Assembly: GCF_048128805.1 (NCBI RefSeq)
Contig: NC_136016.1
Location: forward strand, 9,200,001-9,264,000
Direction: 5' to 3'
From: Centroberyx gerrardi
Lineage: Eukaryota; Chordata; Actinopteri; Beryciformes; Berycidae
Length of the DNA: 64,000 bases
Shown here: positions 22,604 to 54,211 of the stretch, in pieces
Layout of the letters: each line of letters starts with the position of its first letter
How positions within the stretch are numbered: position 1 is the stretch's first letter
Notes under the pieces: generated by a model
Database searches by the model: none
What the model was told of the DNA's origin: nothing
Seen by the model: only the letters and a program-made list of their open reading frames with translations
Translations under genes and position numbers: made by a program

Positions 22604-23153
22604 GAATGAAACACACTTCCCAGAGCCAAGTGAATGAAAGAAAGACTTTGAACTCAGAGGAGACAAACACGGTTTCACGGGCACGAGTGGTGTTATAGCA
22701 ACCTCCTGTCACTTTCCATGAGGGGCAGGCTGGAATGCAAGTGTGATTTCATTAATGAATCAAGATAGGGGCAACCAGTTGGAAAAAAGAGGAGGGAATA
22801 AGACAGAAGTGGGTTGGATAAGAGAGCAGGCAGATATGATGGGAGCCATGGTGACAAATATTCAAAAACATACTGCACCGCTCCTCCAACAGGGAAGGAA
22901 GATATCTTTTCCACCATACTTCCATACATTTCCATTGAAAATAACACGTGACCCAGCTGAACAGGCCCTTGTTTACAACAACCCCCAACCCTCCAGATCC
23001 TCTCCATACCTTCCTCTCCTCCCCCAGTCACAGCCCCATGGCTGGGTGGGTGTTGTCAGGCTGTCAGCCAATGACAGGACAGCGCTCACCCTTTGAAACG
23101 CAACCATGATAAATCACTGTATGTCAGTGCAGAGAGGAAAACAGAGGGGGGGG

Positions 23154-23187
<34 letters not shown>

Positions 23188-25132
23188 AAGTATATGATTC
23201 TACCGGCCTAGAGGAGAGAAGAGGTGAGGGAGTGATAGAGTACAATATGCAACCAAAGGCAAATAACTTCATTGCTTTGCCTTTTACTACTGCTTTTTAA
23301 TTATTAATTACTCTTATTGTTATGATCATTGTTTTATGTGTGGTCGAATTAAAGAGAGATAGACAAAGAGAGAGGGTGAAAGAGAAAGAGTTGAACAGAA
23401 TTGACCTCAGGAGCAGAGTTCACAGTTCAGTTCGATTCTGTTTTACAAGTCAGATTGGTTGCTTGGTGTACATGCAGGCACATGCACAAGCTGCAGTTCA
23501 AGGTCTTGACAGAGTATTTTTGAATGATAGTACCACAGCTACACAAGCAACTGTTTGCTGAGACTGGTTCAAAGAACTGGTGATGACGAGACAATTTTTT
23601 ATCTCCATCTTGGACCAGTTTTGAATCAGATTCACCCTTACTTCGTGGTGTGAAATGAAAAGCTTACATATACAAAAAGAATCTGTAAGAATATTCATAA
23701 AGTCAGGCTAATTTTTATATTGTCTTACCGTTTTACAATTCAGGCCCTAGGGTAATGAATCTTACACGGCACCTAAAGGACTAAATAAGCTGAAAATGAA
23801 GTTTAAAATATTGCATATCAAAATTGGAGTTACTGGTCAGATTACAGGATGGATGTGTGAGTGATACGATTCTGGTCAATTTTTCAAATACAGCGCCTCA
23901 CGTAAAATCAGATTATCTTTACTGCTGTTTGCTTATCTTCAGAAAAGACAGGACAGAGAGATGGAGGAGACCTTAGACCCTCTATCCCCTCCTCTCTCTC
24001 CCTCTGTATCTTCTGGGAAGTAAAATGGTGAGGTTTCGTTTCATCTCAGTGTACTATAGGATATCAGCCTTCAACAGTCAATAAAGCTATATGGCCCTGT
24101 ACTACAGAGATGGAGCAATGAGGAGATAAGCGCTGGCATTATTGTATTGGTAATAGTGAGATATGGCCCTGGCATTGTGCCATTTGCAATGGGTAACATA
24201 GTTACTATTGATCACTTTGACCAACTGACATCAGAATGACGCTATGGGATGTTCAGAACATCAAGATCAGCCTGGCCAACCAGACATGCACTTACTGAGA
24301 CAGAAATGGTGTGTGCATCTTTAATCACACTTAAATAAATGATAATTTGCTTTTCACATCGTGTAATCATTTCTGAGTTTGTGCAAGTGTGTGTGTGTTT
24401 GTGTGTGTGAATGTGTATTTGTACCAGTGCCGGGGGGAATGATTTAATCTTATCTCCTGTGCAGAGTCCACAGGTGTGGGCCCAGGTCAGGGCCTTCATT
24501 CAGACAAGCTCAGCACCAACATCTCGCTCTCGCTCTCTCTCGCTTGCTCTCTCTCGCTCTCTCTCGCTTGCTTTCTCTCGCTCTCTCGCTTGCTCTCTTC
24601 CTCTCAGTGTCACACGGAGGGGCAGACAACCTTTACATGTATGTGTGAAATAATGTGAACATGCAGTGAATGTGGTGTATGAGAAGGGCTACATAATGTC
24701 ACACAATCTTGGAATATTTTCATGAAAGAAAAACATGTTCAGACAGGAGCAGACGTTCTACCTAAGCCACAAAAAGGATCAGTTTTCAATGGACAGTGTT
24801 GCACATGCTCATCCCCAAGAGCTAAAGATATTATGAGATGAATGCATGAAAACTGACTGATTGACCTTACATCACCACACTGTCACTTACTGTGTAAGCT
24901 CAGAGAGATCATACTCTAGTGGAAAACATCGCTCAGACAATGTAAAATGCTCCATTGATTGGCTGATCAGTAAACTATGACATCGGCTAGATTTTACCCA
25001 TGCTGCCTTGCTCCCATGCTGAGCGCTGAGTGCTGTCGCAGCTCAGTGAAAGACACCTGCTCCCCCTCACCGCCCCTCTTCCAGCTGGCAGATCCCCAGT
25101 TTCCGACATGTCTAAGCTTTCCAGCAACCCCC

Positions 25133-25171
<39 letters not shown>

Positions 25172-27170
25172 CCCATGAATGACCTGCTGCCCTAATTCAC
25201 ACATGCTCATCTTGCACACACATACGCATGCACATGTACACGCTCATATGCATGCATACGCACTCATACACCATAGCACACAGATCTTACACAGACAGTA
25301 CAGGCTCTTTATAGCACTGTAAATTATACAATAAATCTGTATCTGTTTCACACATTGTACCACAGAATATTGATATAACAAGTAAGCTTTGCCACTGATT
25401 GGACACAGCCTTATCTGTTTTTATGATAAAGTCAGGCTCGCCAAGAAGTCAATCAGCTCTATTAACTAATGTTAAGTTTGACAATATTTACAATATACAA
25501 TACAATATATACAATATAGACAATATTTTGTGCTGATAGTCAATATCCTCAAATTTGACATTTTTCTTTTTTTTCATTCATTTACAAGGATTATGTGTTT
25601 TCCACAGAATTTTAACCTTATCAGGATGAAAAAGTCTCTGAAACAGCATTTTGAACATGGGACACTAAAACTCTCTCCGTTGAAACCCAGACTAATGAAA
25701 TTATTTTAGGGTTAGCAGCAGTTTTTTCATGTAGGGTGACCTACTCCACCTATTCAATGGTAGAGGATACTTTACTGCCTTTAAATTAAGAATTAATTTA
25801 CATTATCCAATAATTAAACAAATAAATATATAGTATAAAGAAAATAAATGACATTAATGACAAAGGACATTATCGGCCTGTATATTGGAAAACTGATATA
25901 TATTGGTCTAGTTTCAAGTTCGTTTAATGAAAAAAACAACAACATACAAACAAAAACTTTTGTTTATCTGATTTTGTAATGTGGATTGAAATCATCATCT
26001 CTCATAAATAACTAACAATTTGTCCAAATGAATGAATGAATCAGCCACAAATTGTACATTACTAGTTCAGCTTCAGCCCCCCCCCCCCTCTCTCTTTCTC
26101 TCTCTCCATCTCTCTGTCTCTCTCTCAGGTGATCTGTGAAATGCTGATGACAGCAGGCATGGTGGAGATCCTTTGAACAGACTACAGAGACAAAGTACAG
26201 AACTGCACCACTGTGGCTGCTGTGCAAAGGCTAATGAATGTCCAGGCTGGGGCACCTCACATAGCTGAGAGCTCATGTCCCTTCAGAATAAATACAGTAT
26301 ATTTGGCATAATTAACACTGCATTCATTTAAGTGCCTCTCATTCATCTACACCTATTCTCAATGTCATCAGTTAAAGGATAAGTTCAAGCTTGTTTATTT
26401 ATATAGCCCTTTATCACAAGCATGTCTCAAAGGACTGTAGAATGAGCCTAACTAGGTCTAACTGATTAACAATCAGCCAGAACGATAAACATCAGGAAGA
26501 GCAAGACACACAAAAACAGATTATAGCAAGACATAACAGCCTACCAATTCTACCCTACCCTATGCACTGCATACAAGGAAGGCTGGTGGTGCCTTGAAAA
26601 ATATCTCCCATGAAAAAACCTTGTTAGGAAAAAAATGGAAGAAACCTTGGGCAGGCCATGTCACTGAGGGATCCCCCACCAGGACAGCTGAGGGTGCAAC
26701 AGGTGCCGGGAAAGACAGTGACAAGAACATGGGCAATGACAATGACAAGAGTAAAACAGAAAAACAGAGATAGAAAGTCATGTCATTTTCATGTGATGTC
26801 CAGATAGTTCTTTGGCCTGAATGTAGTGAAGAACCAAGTGAAACTGGAATTCATGGACCAACTCTTGGTCAAACCACCTTAAATCAAAGAAAATACATTA
26901 TTTTATGTTAGGCTAAATGATGATAACTTTGACCAACATTTTTAAACATGCTGCGATTGCCCTATGCCTCCCATTAGCATAGTCTAATTTTTGCTTGTGT
27001 TTCACTTGGGTCTTAGACTGACTCTCAGGCCAAAGAAACATCTGAACACCACATGGAAATATCCGGAATTAGAACCCCGTTTCTGCCTGAATGTAATTAA
27101 TTCCGTTTCATTTAATGTAGTTTATCTCTCATGGTCAGTCGATTTGCTATAAGCTTCATGAAGCAACCCG
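18610..27170. other. Gene-poor spacer between the epas1-like gene and glud1
   Basis: About 8.5 kb, mostly AT-rich, with CA/TG runs (19408-19440, 19616-19652, 22563-22601, 25136-25170), GA/CT runs (23155-23186, 26088-26126) and a CTCG/CTTG run (24523-24600). I looked for EPAS1 exons 9-16, especially an LxxLAPYI-type hydroxylation motif, and found none. A GC-richer patch at 19290-19420 is open in one + frame (CDQHDPFLTSLDLTLLP) but matches nothing I recognise. A 110-codon frame at 22277-22606 is low-complexity at both ends and is not assigned. Confidence 0.5.
26375..26700. repeat. Dispersed fish repeat (TTTATATAGCCCTTTATCAC...)
   Basis: Begins TTTATTTATATAGCCCTTTA and ends with the block around AACCTTGTTAGGAAAAAAAT and GGGCAGGCCATGTCACTGAG. 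This arrangement recurs widely in fish genomes. Family not resolved; no ORF. Confidence 0.5.
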
Positions 27171-27483
27171 AGCCATGAATTTCAAAATTGGTGCAAACTC
27201 GGGAGCGCGCGCGCTGTCTACTGCTTCCCGCGGGCGCGCGCCTCCGGGTCCTCCTCCTTCTCCGCGTGCATCCAGAGGAGCCCACCACCACTCTGACTCG
27301 TGCTGCCTTTTAAAGCAAACGGACACAGTATGCCATTCCCTAGTCAGCCAGAGGACGGGACACAGTGAGGAGCTGCTGTGTCGCTCACTTTTACCCCCTC
27401 TCCTGTTGTCACCCCATTGTCTTTGTTATTTAGTTGCCTTTTTATTAGTTCGTTACACGGTTAGCTAGTTAGCCCCTTCAGTC
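27170..27483 (+). promoter_or_regulatory. glud1: glud1 CpG-rich promoter/5'UTR with a 97-codon upstream ORF
   Basis: From about 27200 the sequence becomes strongly CpG-rich (GCGCGCGCGC, CCGCGGGCGCGCGCC) against AT-rich DNA upstream, as expected of a housekeeping promoter. An upstream ATG at 27175 opens a 97-codon frame that stops at 27468, only 15 nt before the glud1 ATG. Whether it is transcribed depends on the unknown start site. Confidence 0.5.
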
Positions 27484-46949
<19,466 letters not shown>

Positions 46950-47102
46950 ACGGCCAATCACGGCCCACGTTCACCCACACGCTCTCCCCCACCCTCCTGC
47001 TATTGATCACCTTTCTCCTGCTTCCTTATCGTCGTTTCCCAAACAGCCTTCAGAACATATAAGCGTTTACATTAGAGAAGCCCACCACTCTTTCTCTCAT
47101 GA

Positions 47103-47141
<39 letters not shown>

Positions 47142-47945
47142 AGACATTCTGCGGCTATCCTGGTATTTGTCCTATGTCCCGTGATATTTTTGCTGCCAAC
47201 ATATCAGTGTCGCTGTTTGAATATCAGTCCGTCCTTGTTTTTGCCTGAGATCTCATTGGAAAAAGCCAACTGTCAGCTACATCCTGAGAGAGATTGAAAG
47301 ACCCTGTCCTTCCCTCAGCCCCCATATTAACGTTCCTACTGGTGCTGTACGGCAGCCATGTTGGGAGCCCCCTTTTGTGATCCTGGATGTATTTATGACC
47401 CTCCATGTTGCGGTTGTTTCAGTCGACAGCACTTCAGATGCCTTATCTCAGAAAGAGCCCCGCTTGAAAAGGGAGACGCCCACTTCAGTTGACTTTAATT
47501 GAAAGGGATATAGATTTAGCATCGTGACAGTAAAAGAGAATAATATGAATATGTTGCTCTTGAGTTTGTGTCACACATGAAGGCCAGGCATCACATTGCT
47601 ACGGCTTAGGATTAGTATTAAAGTTGCCAGGGTTTAGGATTCCCAACAAGGTTTTTATCCGAGTTTGTTTAGATTCAAGGTTTTCACCGGTCTTAGCTGC
47701 AACACATGTACCCCCCCCCCCCCCACCCCCACCCCCCACCCGGTCCTCCCCTCCTCCCTGTCTCCACCCAAAGCAGACTCCTCCACTGGCCAAGAGAGGG
47801 GAGAAGGGAGGAGGAGAGATGGTCACTGTGACAGCCATTCTCCTGTTTAATTTTCTCCTAACCATCCAAGTCCTTACATGGAAATTACTTGGGGGGGGCA
47901 AAAAAAAAATTTGTATTGCCTTTTTTTTTGTTGAGAACCAATAAA
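46950..47945 (+). other. glud1: glud1 3'UTR (about 1 kb) and polyA signal
   Basis: From the stop at 46947-46949 to AATAAA at 47940-47945. It contains (CA)n at 47104-47138 and a C-rich block (about 47711-47741). Its last 120 nt recur, each with its AATAAA, at 49905-49910 and 54020-54025. Confidence 0.7.
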
Positions 47946-48005
47946 ATGTCAACAAAATGATTCAACAGCGTGTGGTTATTCAACATGAAGATTGATGAAT
48001 CGTGG

Positions 48006-48011
48006 TTTATT
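48006..48011 (-). terminator. PolyA signal of small gene A, facing the glud1 signal
   Basis: TTTATT on the + strand is AATAAA for the - strand gene whose stop codon is at 48033-48035. It is only about 60 bp from the glud1 AATAAA (47940-47945), so the two convergent transcripts end almost tail to tail. Equivalent pairs occur at 49905/49976 and 54020/54091. Confidence 0.6.
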
Positions 48012-48032
48012 GGGGGGGGGGGGGGGGTTGGT

Positions 48033-48116
48033 TCACATGGTGTTCAGATGAGAATCATTAGAAGCTCTCACCACACCACCAGAGAGCTCTGTCTGGGAGG
48101 GGATGCCTGGGAGAGA

Positions 48117-48147
<31 letters not shown>

Positions 48148-48938
48148 TACAATGATGTGGTGGGAAATGGAAAAAGCAGCTACACTATGAAATGAACTCC
48201 AGTCAGTGGTCAACACAAGACAAACAACTGCCAATAAAAATAAAAAATAACTACCACATCTATACTTAGGGGTTAGTTTGTTTTCTGTAAAATACCTTAT
48301 TTTTATATAACAGAGTCTCATACTATAATCCATGCGTTGAATTTAGATGGAAAAGTCATGTTGGAGGTCAGTAAAGTGTGCCTCTCAAATAAAATGGGTG
48401 GAAAATGTAGTTTAGTCTGAACACCTGAACACAGACCAAACCACCAAATCATTAATCAAGTGACCATATGTGATGAACAAGACAAATATATCACCTTTCT
48501 TCTTTTCTCCTTCCCCCACTAGCTTTTTCTTTGCTGCATCAGCTGGGAGACACAAGGGCATCATCACATATCCATTCAGGCAGATTGCTCTGTGTGCAAT
48601 AGTGCTGAATATATCAACAATAAAATAGTAATTCACAAATGTAAAATTAAAGGTGAGCTGCCAAAGCACAAACACATTTCTCAGTTTTCCTCATACTAGA
48701 TTCTGTGTGGAAGGGGAACTAACCCAGCATGAGGAGTAGATGCATATTCAAGACCAAAATAAAGCAGATAAGCTTCTTCATTAAGCAGTTTAAAAGTCTG
48801 TCCAGCCTCTGTTATGCACCTCCAGTTCAATCAATAGTAATGGCCAGAAATGCTTTGCTTCTGTTTAACAAAGCTGAGAATTGTGAATATCTCACCTGTC
48901 TTGTCATCATCATAAAGTCCTTCGTCCATGAAGTACAT
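48033..48938 (-). CDS. Small amphipathic protein, copy A (ADIRF/FAM25-like position), 54 aa, decayed C-terminus
   Basis: Three exons on the - strand: 48896-48938, 48495-48542, 48033-48106, joining in frame to 54 residues. The middle exon encodes ADAAKKKLVGEGEKKK, clearly paralogous to copies B and C. Exon 1 has diverged (MYFMDEGLYDDDKT) and exon 3 lacks the helical AAA-rich segment of the others. A deletion in exon 3 leaves a short tail ending DSHLNTM. Splice sites are intact, but the loss of both helical ends suggests a non-functional or changed copy. Neighbour: convergent with glud1, polyA signals about 60 bp apart. Confidence 0.5.
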
Positions 48939-49111
48939 CTCCGCTGTGTTGTATCCTCTGTTGATACCTTCTTAGGTGAGAATGTGTAGTAGTGGTTGTG
49001 AGACAACGCTAGGGTGTGTGTGTGGGGGGGGAATGTTATACGAAGGTGGTAGAAGCCAGCCCACCACCACACACACCCTCATCTGCATATATCAAAGCTT
49101 GGGGTTGCAAG

Positions 49112-49195
<84 letters not shown>

Positions 49196-49904
49196 CTTTG
49201 TCTCTGAAAACACACATTCAAGCACAGAAACAGAAGTCTGCTCTGGGGATTCATTTGTGAAATTGGCCTGAGGATGCTAACTGAAGACACACACATGTAT
49301 TCCATGCAAACACACATGAAACAGACACACACAGATCAACCCTGTGAGACCCTGTGGGTATGAAATATGGAAGCATAATTAAAATTAAAATGGAAATAAT
49401 TTCATTTTCAGTGATGTGTGCAAAAAATCATGACATAATTCAAATTCAAATGCAAAAGCCCAGTTTGCATTTTCAGTTTCAAGTTTAGGTTTGCACAGTG
49501 TCTGCCAGTATTAAAATGCAAAGGCAAAGTCCATTTCACATTTAATGTTCTCGCCCTCTATGACAGAACCCTGTTTGGTTCATGGGAGGGGTCTGTCGAG
49601 CCACCAGCCCACCTCCCCTCCTCCTCTTTTCTCCTCTTCTTCTCTAATCACTTCTTCTCTCCTTTCCGCTACTGAGTTTTGTTTCAACTCTTCTAACTTG
49701 CTAAACATGATCTCCTCACCTTACCTCGCCTCTATTCTGAGTTACTGCTCTTTACTTCCTCTCTCCCATCTTCTCCTCTCCTCTCTTTCCTCTCATCTTC
49801 TGCAACACATGTACCCCCCATTCTCTTGTTTCTCCTTCTAACCATCCAAGTCCTTACATGGAAATGAGGGGGGGTTGTACTGCCTTTTTTTTTGGTTGAA
49901 AACC

Positions 49905-49910
49905 AATAAA
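49905..49910 (+). terminator. Orphan glud1-type polyA signal, unit 2
   Basis: AATAAA within a copy of the glud1 3'UTR tail (49800-49930) that no longer has the coding exons in front of it. It faces the - strand signal at 49976-49981 of small gene B. Confidence 0.55.
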
Positions 49911-50068
49911 ATGTCAACAAAACGATTCAACAGCCTGTGATTATTCAACATGAAGTTTGATAAATGGTTTCATAGTTTATTTTCATACAATAACAACATC
50001 ATACAGGTATTTTACTGTACAACGGTGGGGCGCTTTGCATGGGATAGGTGTTCAGATGAGAATCAGAA

Positions 50069-50166
50069 TCAGGATTTCCACATTTTTTTGACCTGGTCTA
50101 GTGCAGCTATCGCTCTAGCTGCTGCTTTCCCCACTGCATGAGAGAGCATGCCACCAAGGTCTAGAG

Positions 50167-50210
<44 letters not shown>

Positions 50211-51107
50211 AACACACAATGATGTGGTGGGAAATGGAAAAGCAGCTACACTATGAACTTGTGTCAGTGGTCAACACAAGATGAACAAATGTCAATAAAA
50301 ATAAAACGATCACATCGGAAAAGGGTTAGTTTATGTTTTCTGTAAAAAAACATAACAGAAACATAACAAAAAAAATAACATATAGTCTCATACTTACTAT
50401 AATCCATGCTATGAATTTAAATGGGAAAGAGTCATGTTGGAGGTTGGTAAAATGTGCCTCACAAATAAAATGGGAAAATTTAAAATTGAGGTGGTTCAGC
50501 CTGCTACATTCCTGGATGCATAGCACCTATTATACATCTGAACACCTGAACACAGACCAAACCACCAAATCATAAATCAAGTGACTTTATGTGATGAACA
50601 GAAGAAATAGATCACCTTTATCCTCTTCCTTCTTTTCTCCCCCCACCACCTTGTTTATCTGGTCCTTTGCTGCATCAGCTGGGAGACACAAAGGCATCAT
50701 CACATATCCATTCAGGCAGATTGCTCTGTGTGCAACAGTGCTGAATATACCAACAATAAAATAGTAATACACAAATGTAAAATTAAAGGTGAGCTGCCAA
50801 AGCAGAGACCCAGTACAGATGTGGAGTTTTTCTCATACTAGATTCTGTGTGGAAGGGGAACTAACCCAGCATGAGGAGTAGACATACTTTTTAATTCTTA
50901 GTTTTGTAGCAGCAAAGCTCACCTTCACTGCAATGAATAATTTTAAATGTTCTTGAAAGTCATTCATGACTTTAACCTAGGAGTGATGGATAAAGACTTA
51001 AGTATCTATTCATTCACTTTGACAAAGCTGAGAATTGTGAATATCTCACCCGTCTGGTTGATAACAGTGTCAACTCCTTTCCTGATTTTTTTTTCCAACA
51101 TGTCCAT
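50069..51107 (-). CDS. Small amphipathic protein, copy B (ADIRF/FAM25-like), 70 aa
   Basis: Three - strand exons, 51050-51107, 50616-50678 and 50069-50160, all GT-AG, joining in frame to 70 residues. Starts MDMLEKKIRKGVDTVINQT, middle ADAAKDQINKVVGGEKKEED, end LGGMLSHAVGKAAARAIAAL then DQVKKMWKS. No signal peptide, no membrane span. Alternating Ala/Lys/Glu composition suggests amphipathic helices, as in synucleins and the small ADIRF and FAM25 proteins. Identity is inferred from position (between sncg and glud1, as in mammals), size and composition, not from a clear sequence match. PolyA signal on the - strand at 49981-49976. Exon 1 lies just downstream of a repeated ACTACTACACATTCTCACCT segment shared with the other copies. 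Confidence 0.65.
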
Positions 51108-51536
51108 CTCCGCGGTGTTGATACCTTGCTGAGGTGAGAATGTGTAGTAGTGGTTGTGAGAAAATGTGAGTGTGTATGTATGGGAATGTTACATATATGA
51201 AGGTGGTAGAAACCAGCCCACCACCACACACACACCCCTATCTGCATAGAACAAAGCTTGGGGCGGCAAATACGCAAAGACACACACACCCGCACACACA
51301 GAGTTTCTTTCTCTCTGAATACACATGAATGCCCTGTGAATATATGGGTATGAAATATGGAAGCATAATCCAGTCAATATGAAAATGAAAATGGAAATAA
51401 TTTCATTTTCAGTGATGTGTGCAAAAATCGTGACACAAATTCAAATGCAAAAGCCCAGTTTGCATTTTCAGTTTCAAGTTTAGGTTTGCACAGTGTCTGC
51501 CAGTATTAAAATGCAAAGGCAAAGTCCATTTCACAT

Positions 51537-52076
51537 TTAAAGGTCCCATATTCCGCACTTTCCAGTGTTTTATTTTATGTCTTGAGGTCCATTAAAAGCT
51601 GTTTGTGTGGTGTCATGTACCAAAAACACTCTCAATCCATTTTTACACATTCATTTTCCAGCGTCTCTCTGAGCCTTACCAAGAACAGGCTGTTTCTGTC
51701 GCCGTGTCTTAAAGGCTCATTAATATTAATGACCCCTCTGTTCTGATTGGCTAACCGTTTCAAGAAGCGTGTGACACCGCAGAGCCGGCAGCTGCAGACA
51801 GCGAGAGGCAGAGAAAACTCTCCGGTAATAAACAATGACAACCACTCAACTGCTTTAAAAAAAACACTTTGTTAGTCTATTATTTCTTACAAAAATGATA
51901 ATGAGCGAACCTCTGTGACGCCACAAAGTTACGGCAGTCCAAACGGCTCGTTTAGAGGCTCGCTTCTCTGGATTGTGTGGATTTTGATACTTTCACCATG
52001 TTTAGATAGCACATCCAACTCCTTTATAATCAAAGAGGCAAGGGGAATCCTGCTTTACACCATATGGGACCTTTAA
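51537..52076. mobile_element. Non-autonomous piggyBac-type element (TTAA target site)
   Basis: Flanked by TTAA at 51537-51540 and 52073-52076; ends AGGTCCCATATT and the complementary ATATGGGACCT. No ORF. The paralogous position in the tandem copy (about 49538-49550, CACATTTAATGTTCTCGCCC) lacks the insert, so it is a documented empty site with a single TTAA. A CCAAT box (ATTGGCTAAC) lies inside. Confidence 0.9.
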
Positions 52077-52734
52077 TTTTCTCGCCCTCTGACAGAACCC
52101 TGTTTGGTTCATGGGAGGGGTCTGTCGAGCCACCAGCCCACCTCCTCTCTTCTTCTTCCTCCTTTTTTCTCCTCTTCTTCTCCAATCACTTCTTTTCTGC
52201 TTTCCACTACTGTCACTTGTAGAGTTTTGTTACAACTCTTCCAACTTGCTAAGCGTTATCTCCCACCTTCTCCTCCCCTCCTTTTTACTCCTCTGACTTC
52301 TTTTCTGCTGTCCTCTTCTGTCACTATATTGTTTTGTATCAACTGTTTTCACTTGCACTTTCTTACCGTTATCTCCTCTTCTCTTACCTCGCTGCCATTC
52401 TGACGGACTCCTCCTTACTTGAGAGGAAGTAAGGAGGAGTCACTCAGAACAATATCTGCTGCCTGGATCACATGTTGGACAACCTTGGCAACGCATCTCT
52501 TTTGAGCTAGGAAATTTGGTGTGCCTTTTCCTACAGAGAAATGCAAAAGGTGTTAAGCTGTGTCATGAACCTGGAGTACTTTGATTGATTCATCTGAGTC
52601 CATAGTTCACTAGTTATACTTATTATTCATCCTATTTACCAAGCTAATAAGATACTTTCATTAGTATAGACTTGTAAATAACTATTCGAGTAGCTGAATT
52701 AATGTTTCTGAATTTAGCTTATTTAACATCCTAT

Positions 52735-52959
52735 TTAATCCTGTGCGCATTCCACGATTCCACCAATCACTATATAATCAATGCGAGTGTGACTGATCTG
52801 CCATGGCAAATTTGAGACACAGTATTTCACTGTGTCCTCATCCATGTCAATAAGTTCCTGTTCAGTGAGCCTGATTAGTGCCTCCTTAATTGGATAATTT
52901 ATCCAGCTATTAACATCAGGCCACATCCTCTTGAGCATATGATTCTGTTGACAACACAT
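52735..52959 (-). pseudogene. Short fragment resembling a transposon-associated protein (unassigned)
   Basis: A 74-codon - strand frame (contains MWPDVNSWINYPIKEALIRL and DTVKYCVSNLPWQ). The pattern VNYPIK..L..L...E.IDM.....K.CVSN recalls protein fragments linked to integrase-like genes in fish. No neighbouring exons found; treated as a remnant. Confidence 0.3.
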
Positions 52960-53223
52960 TGGGGGGGATGACTACATTTCTATATGGGAGAATATTTAAC
53001 CTCACAGACACACACACACACACACACACGCGCACACACCAGATTTGGGTCATGTGGCATTTTTATATATAATATATCAAAACATATATATAAGCTCACC
53101 TAACACTACCTGTCACTTAGTGTCCCGATGCAGTAAACCCCACCCATCCGGCATTCCAAGCAGGTTAAAACGAACACAAAGAAGTATTTACAAAAAAAGG
53201 TCTGACACACAGATGCCGGGTAA

Positions 53224-53818
<595 letters not shown>

Positions 53819-54019
53819 ACGTCCAATCACAGCCCACGTTCACCCACACGCTCTCCCCCACCCTCCTGCTATTGATCACCTTGCTCCTGTTTCCTTATCA
53901 AACAATGACTGTGACAGCCATTCTCCTGTTTAATTTTCTCCTTCTAACCATCCAAGTCCTTACATGGAAATTACTAAAAAAAAAATTCTATTGCCTTATT
54001 TTTTTTTGTGTTGAAAACC

Positions 54020-54025
54020 AATAAA
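54020..54025 (+). terminator. PolyA signal behind the duplicated glud1 exons
   Basis: AATAAA in a shortened copy of the glud1 3'UTR (about 200 nt after the duplicate stop codon). It faces the - strand signal of small gene C at 54096-54091. Confidence 0.6.
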
Positions 54026-54211
54026 ATGTCAATAAAATGATTAAACAGTGTGTGGTTATTCAACATGAAGACTGATAAATGGTTTCATGGTTTATTTTCA
54101 TACAATAACAACATCACACAGGTGTTTCACTGTATAACGGTGAACAGAATCTCCATTCAGGGCCGGGGGTGGGGGCTTCGCATGGGATAGGCGTTCAGTT
54201 GAGAATAAGGA

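Noticed and set aside
22277-22609. 110-codon + frame rich in Pro/Ser
   Set aside because: No homology recognised, ends in a (GT)n run, and has no matching splice partner. Considered as a missing EPAS1 exon, but no HIF motif is present.
26127-26176. Possible terminal exon after a (CT)n acceptor (VICEMLMTAGMVEIL)
   Set aside because: Only 15 codons, no gene to attach it to; the pyrimidine tract is a simple repeat.
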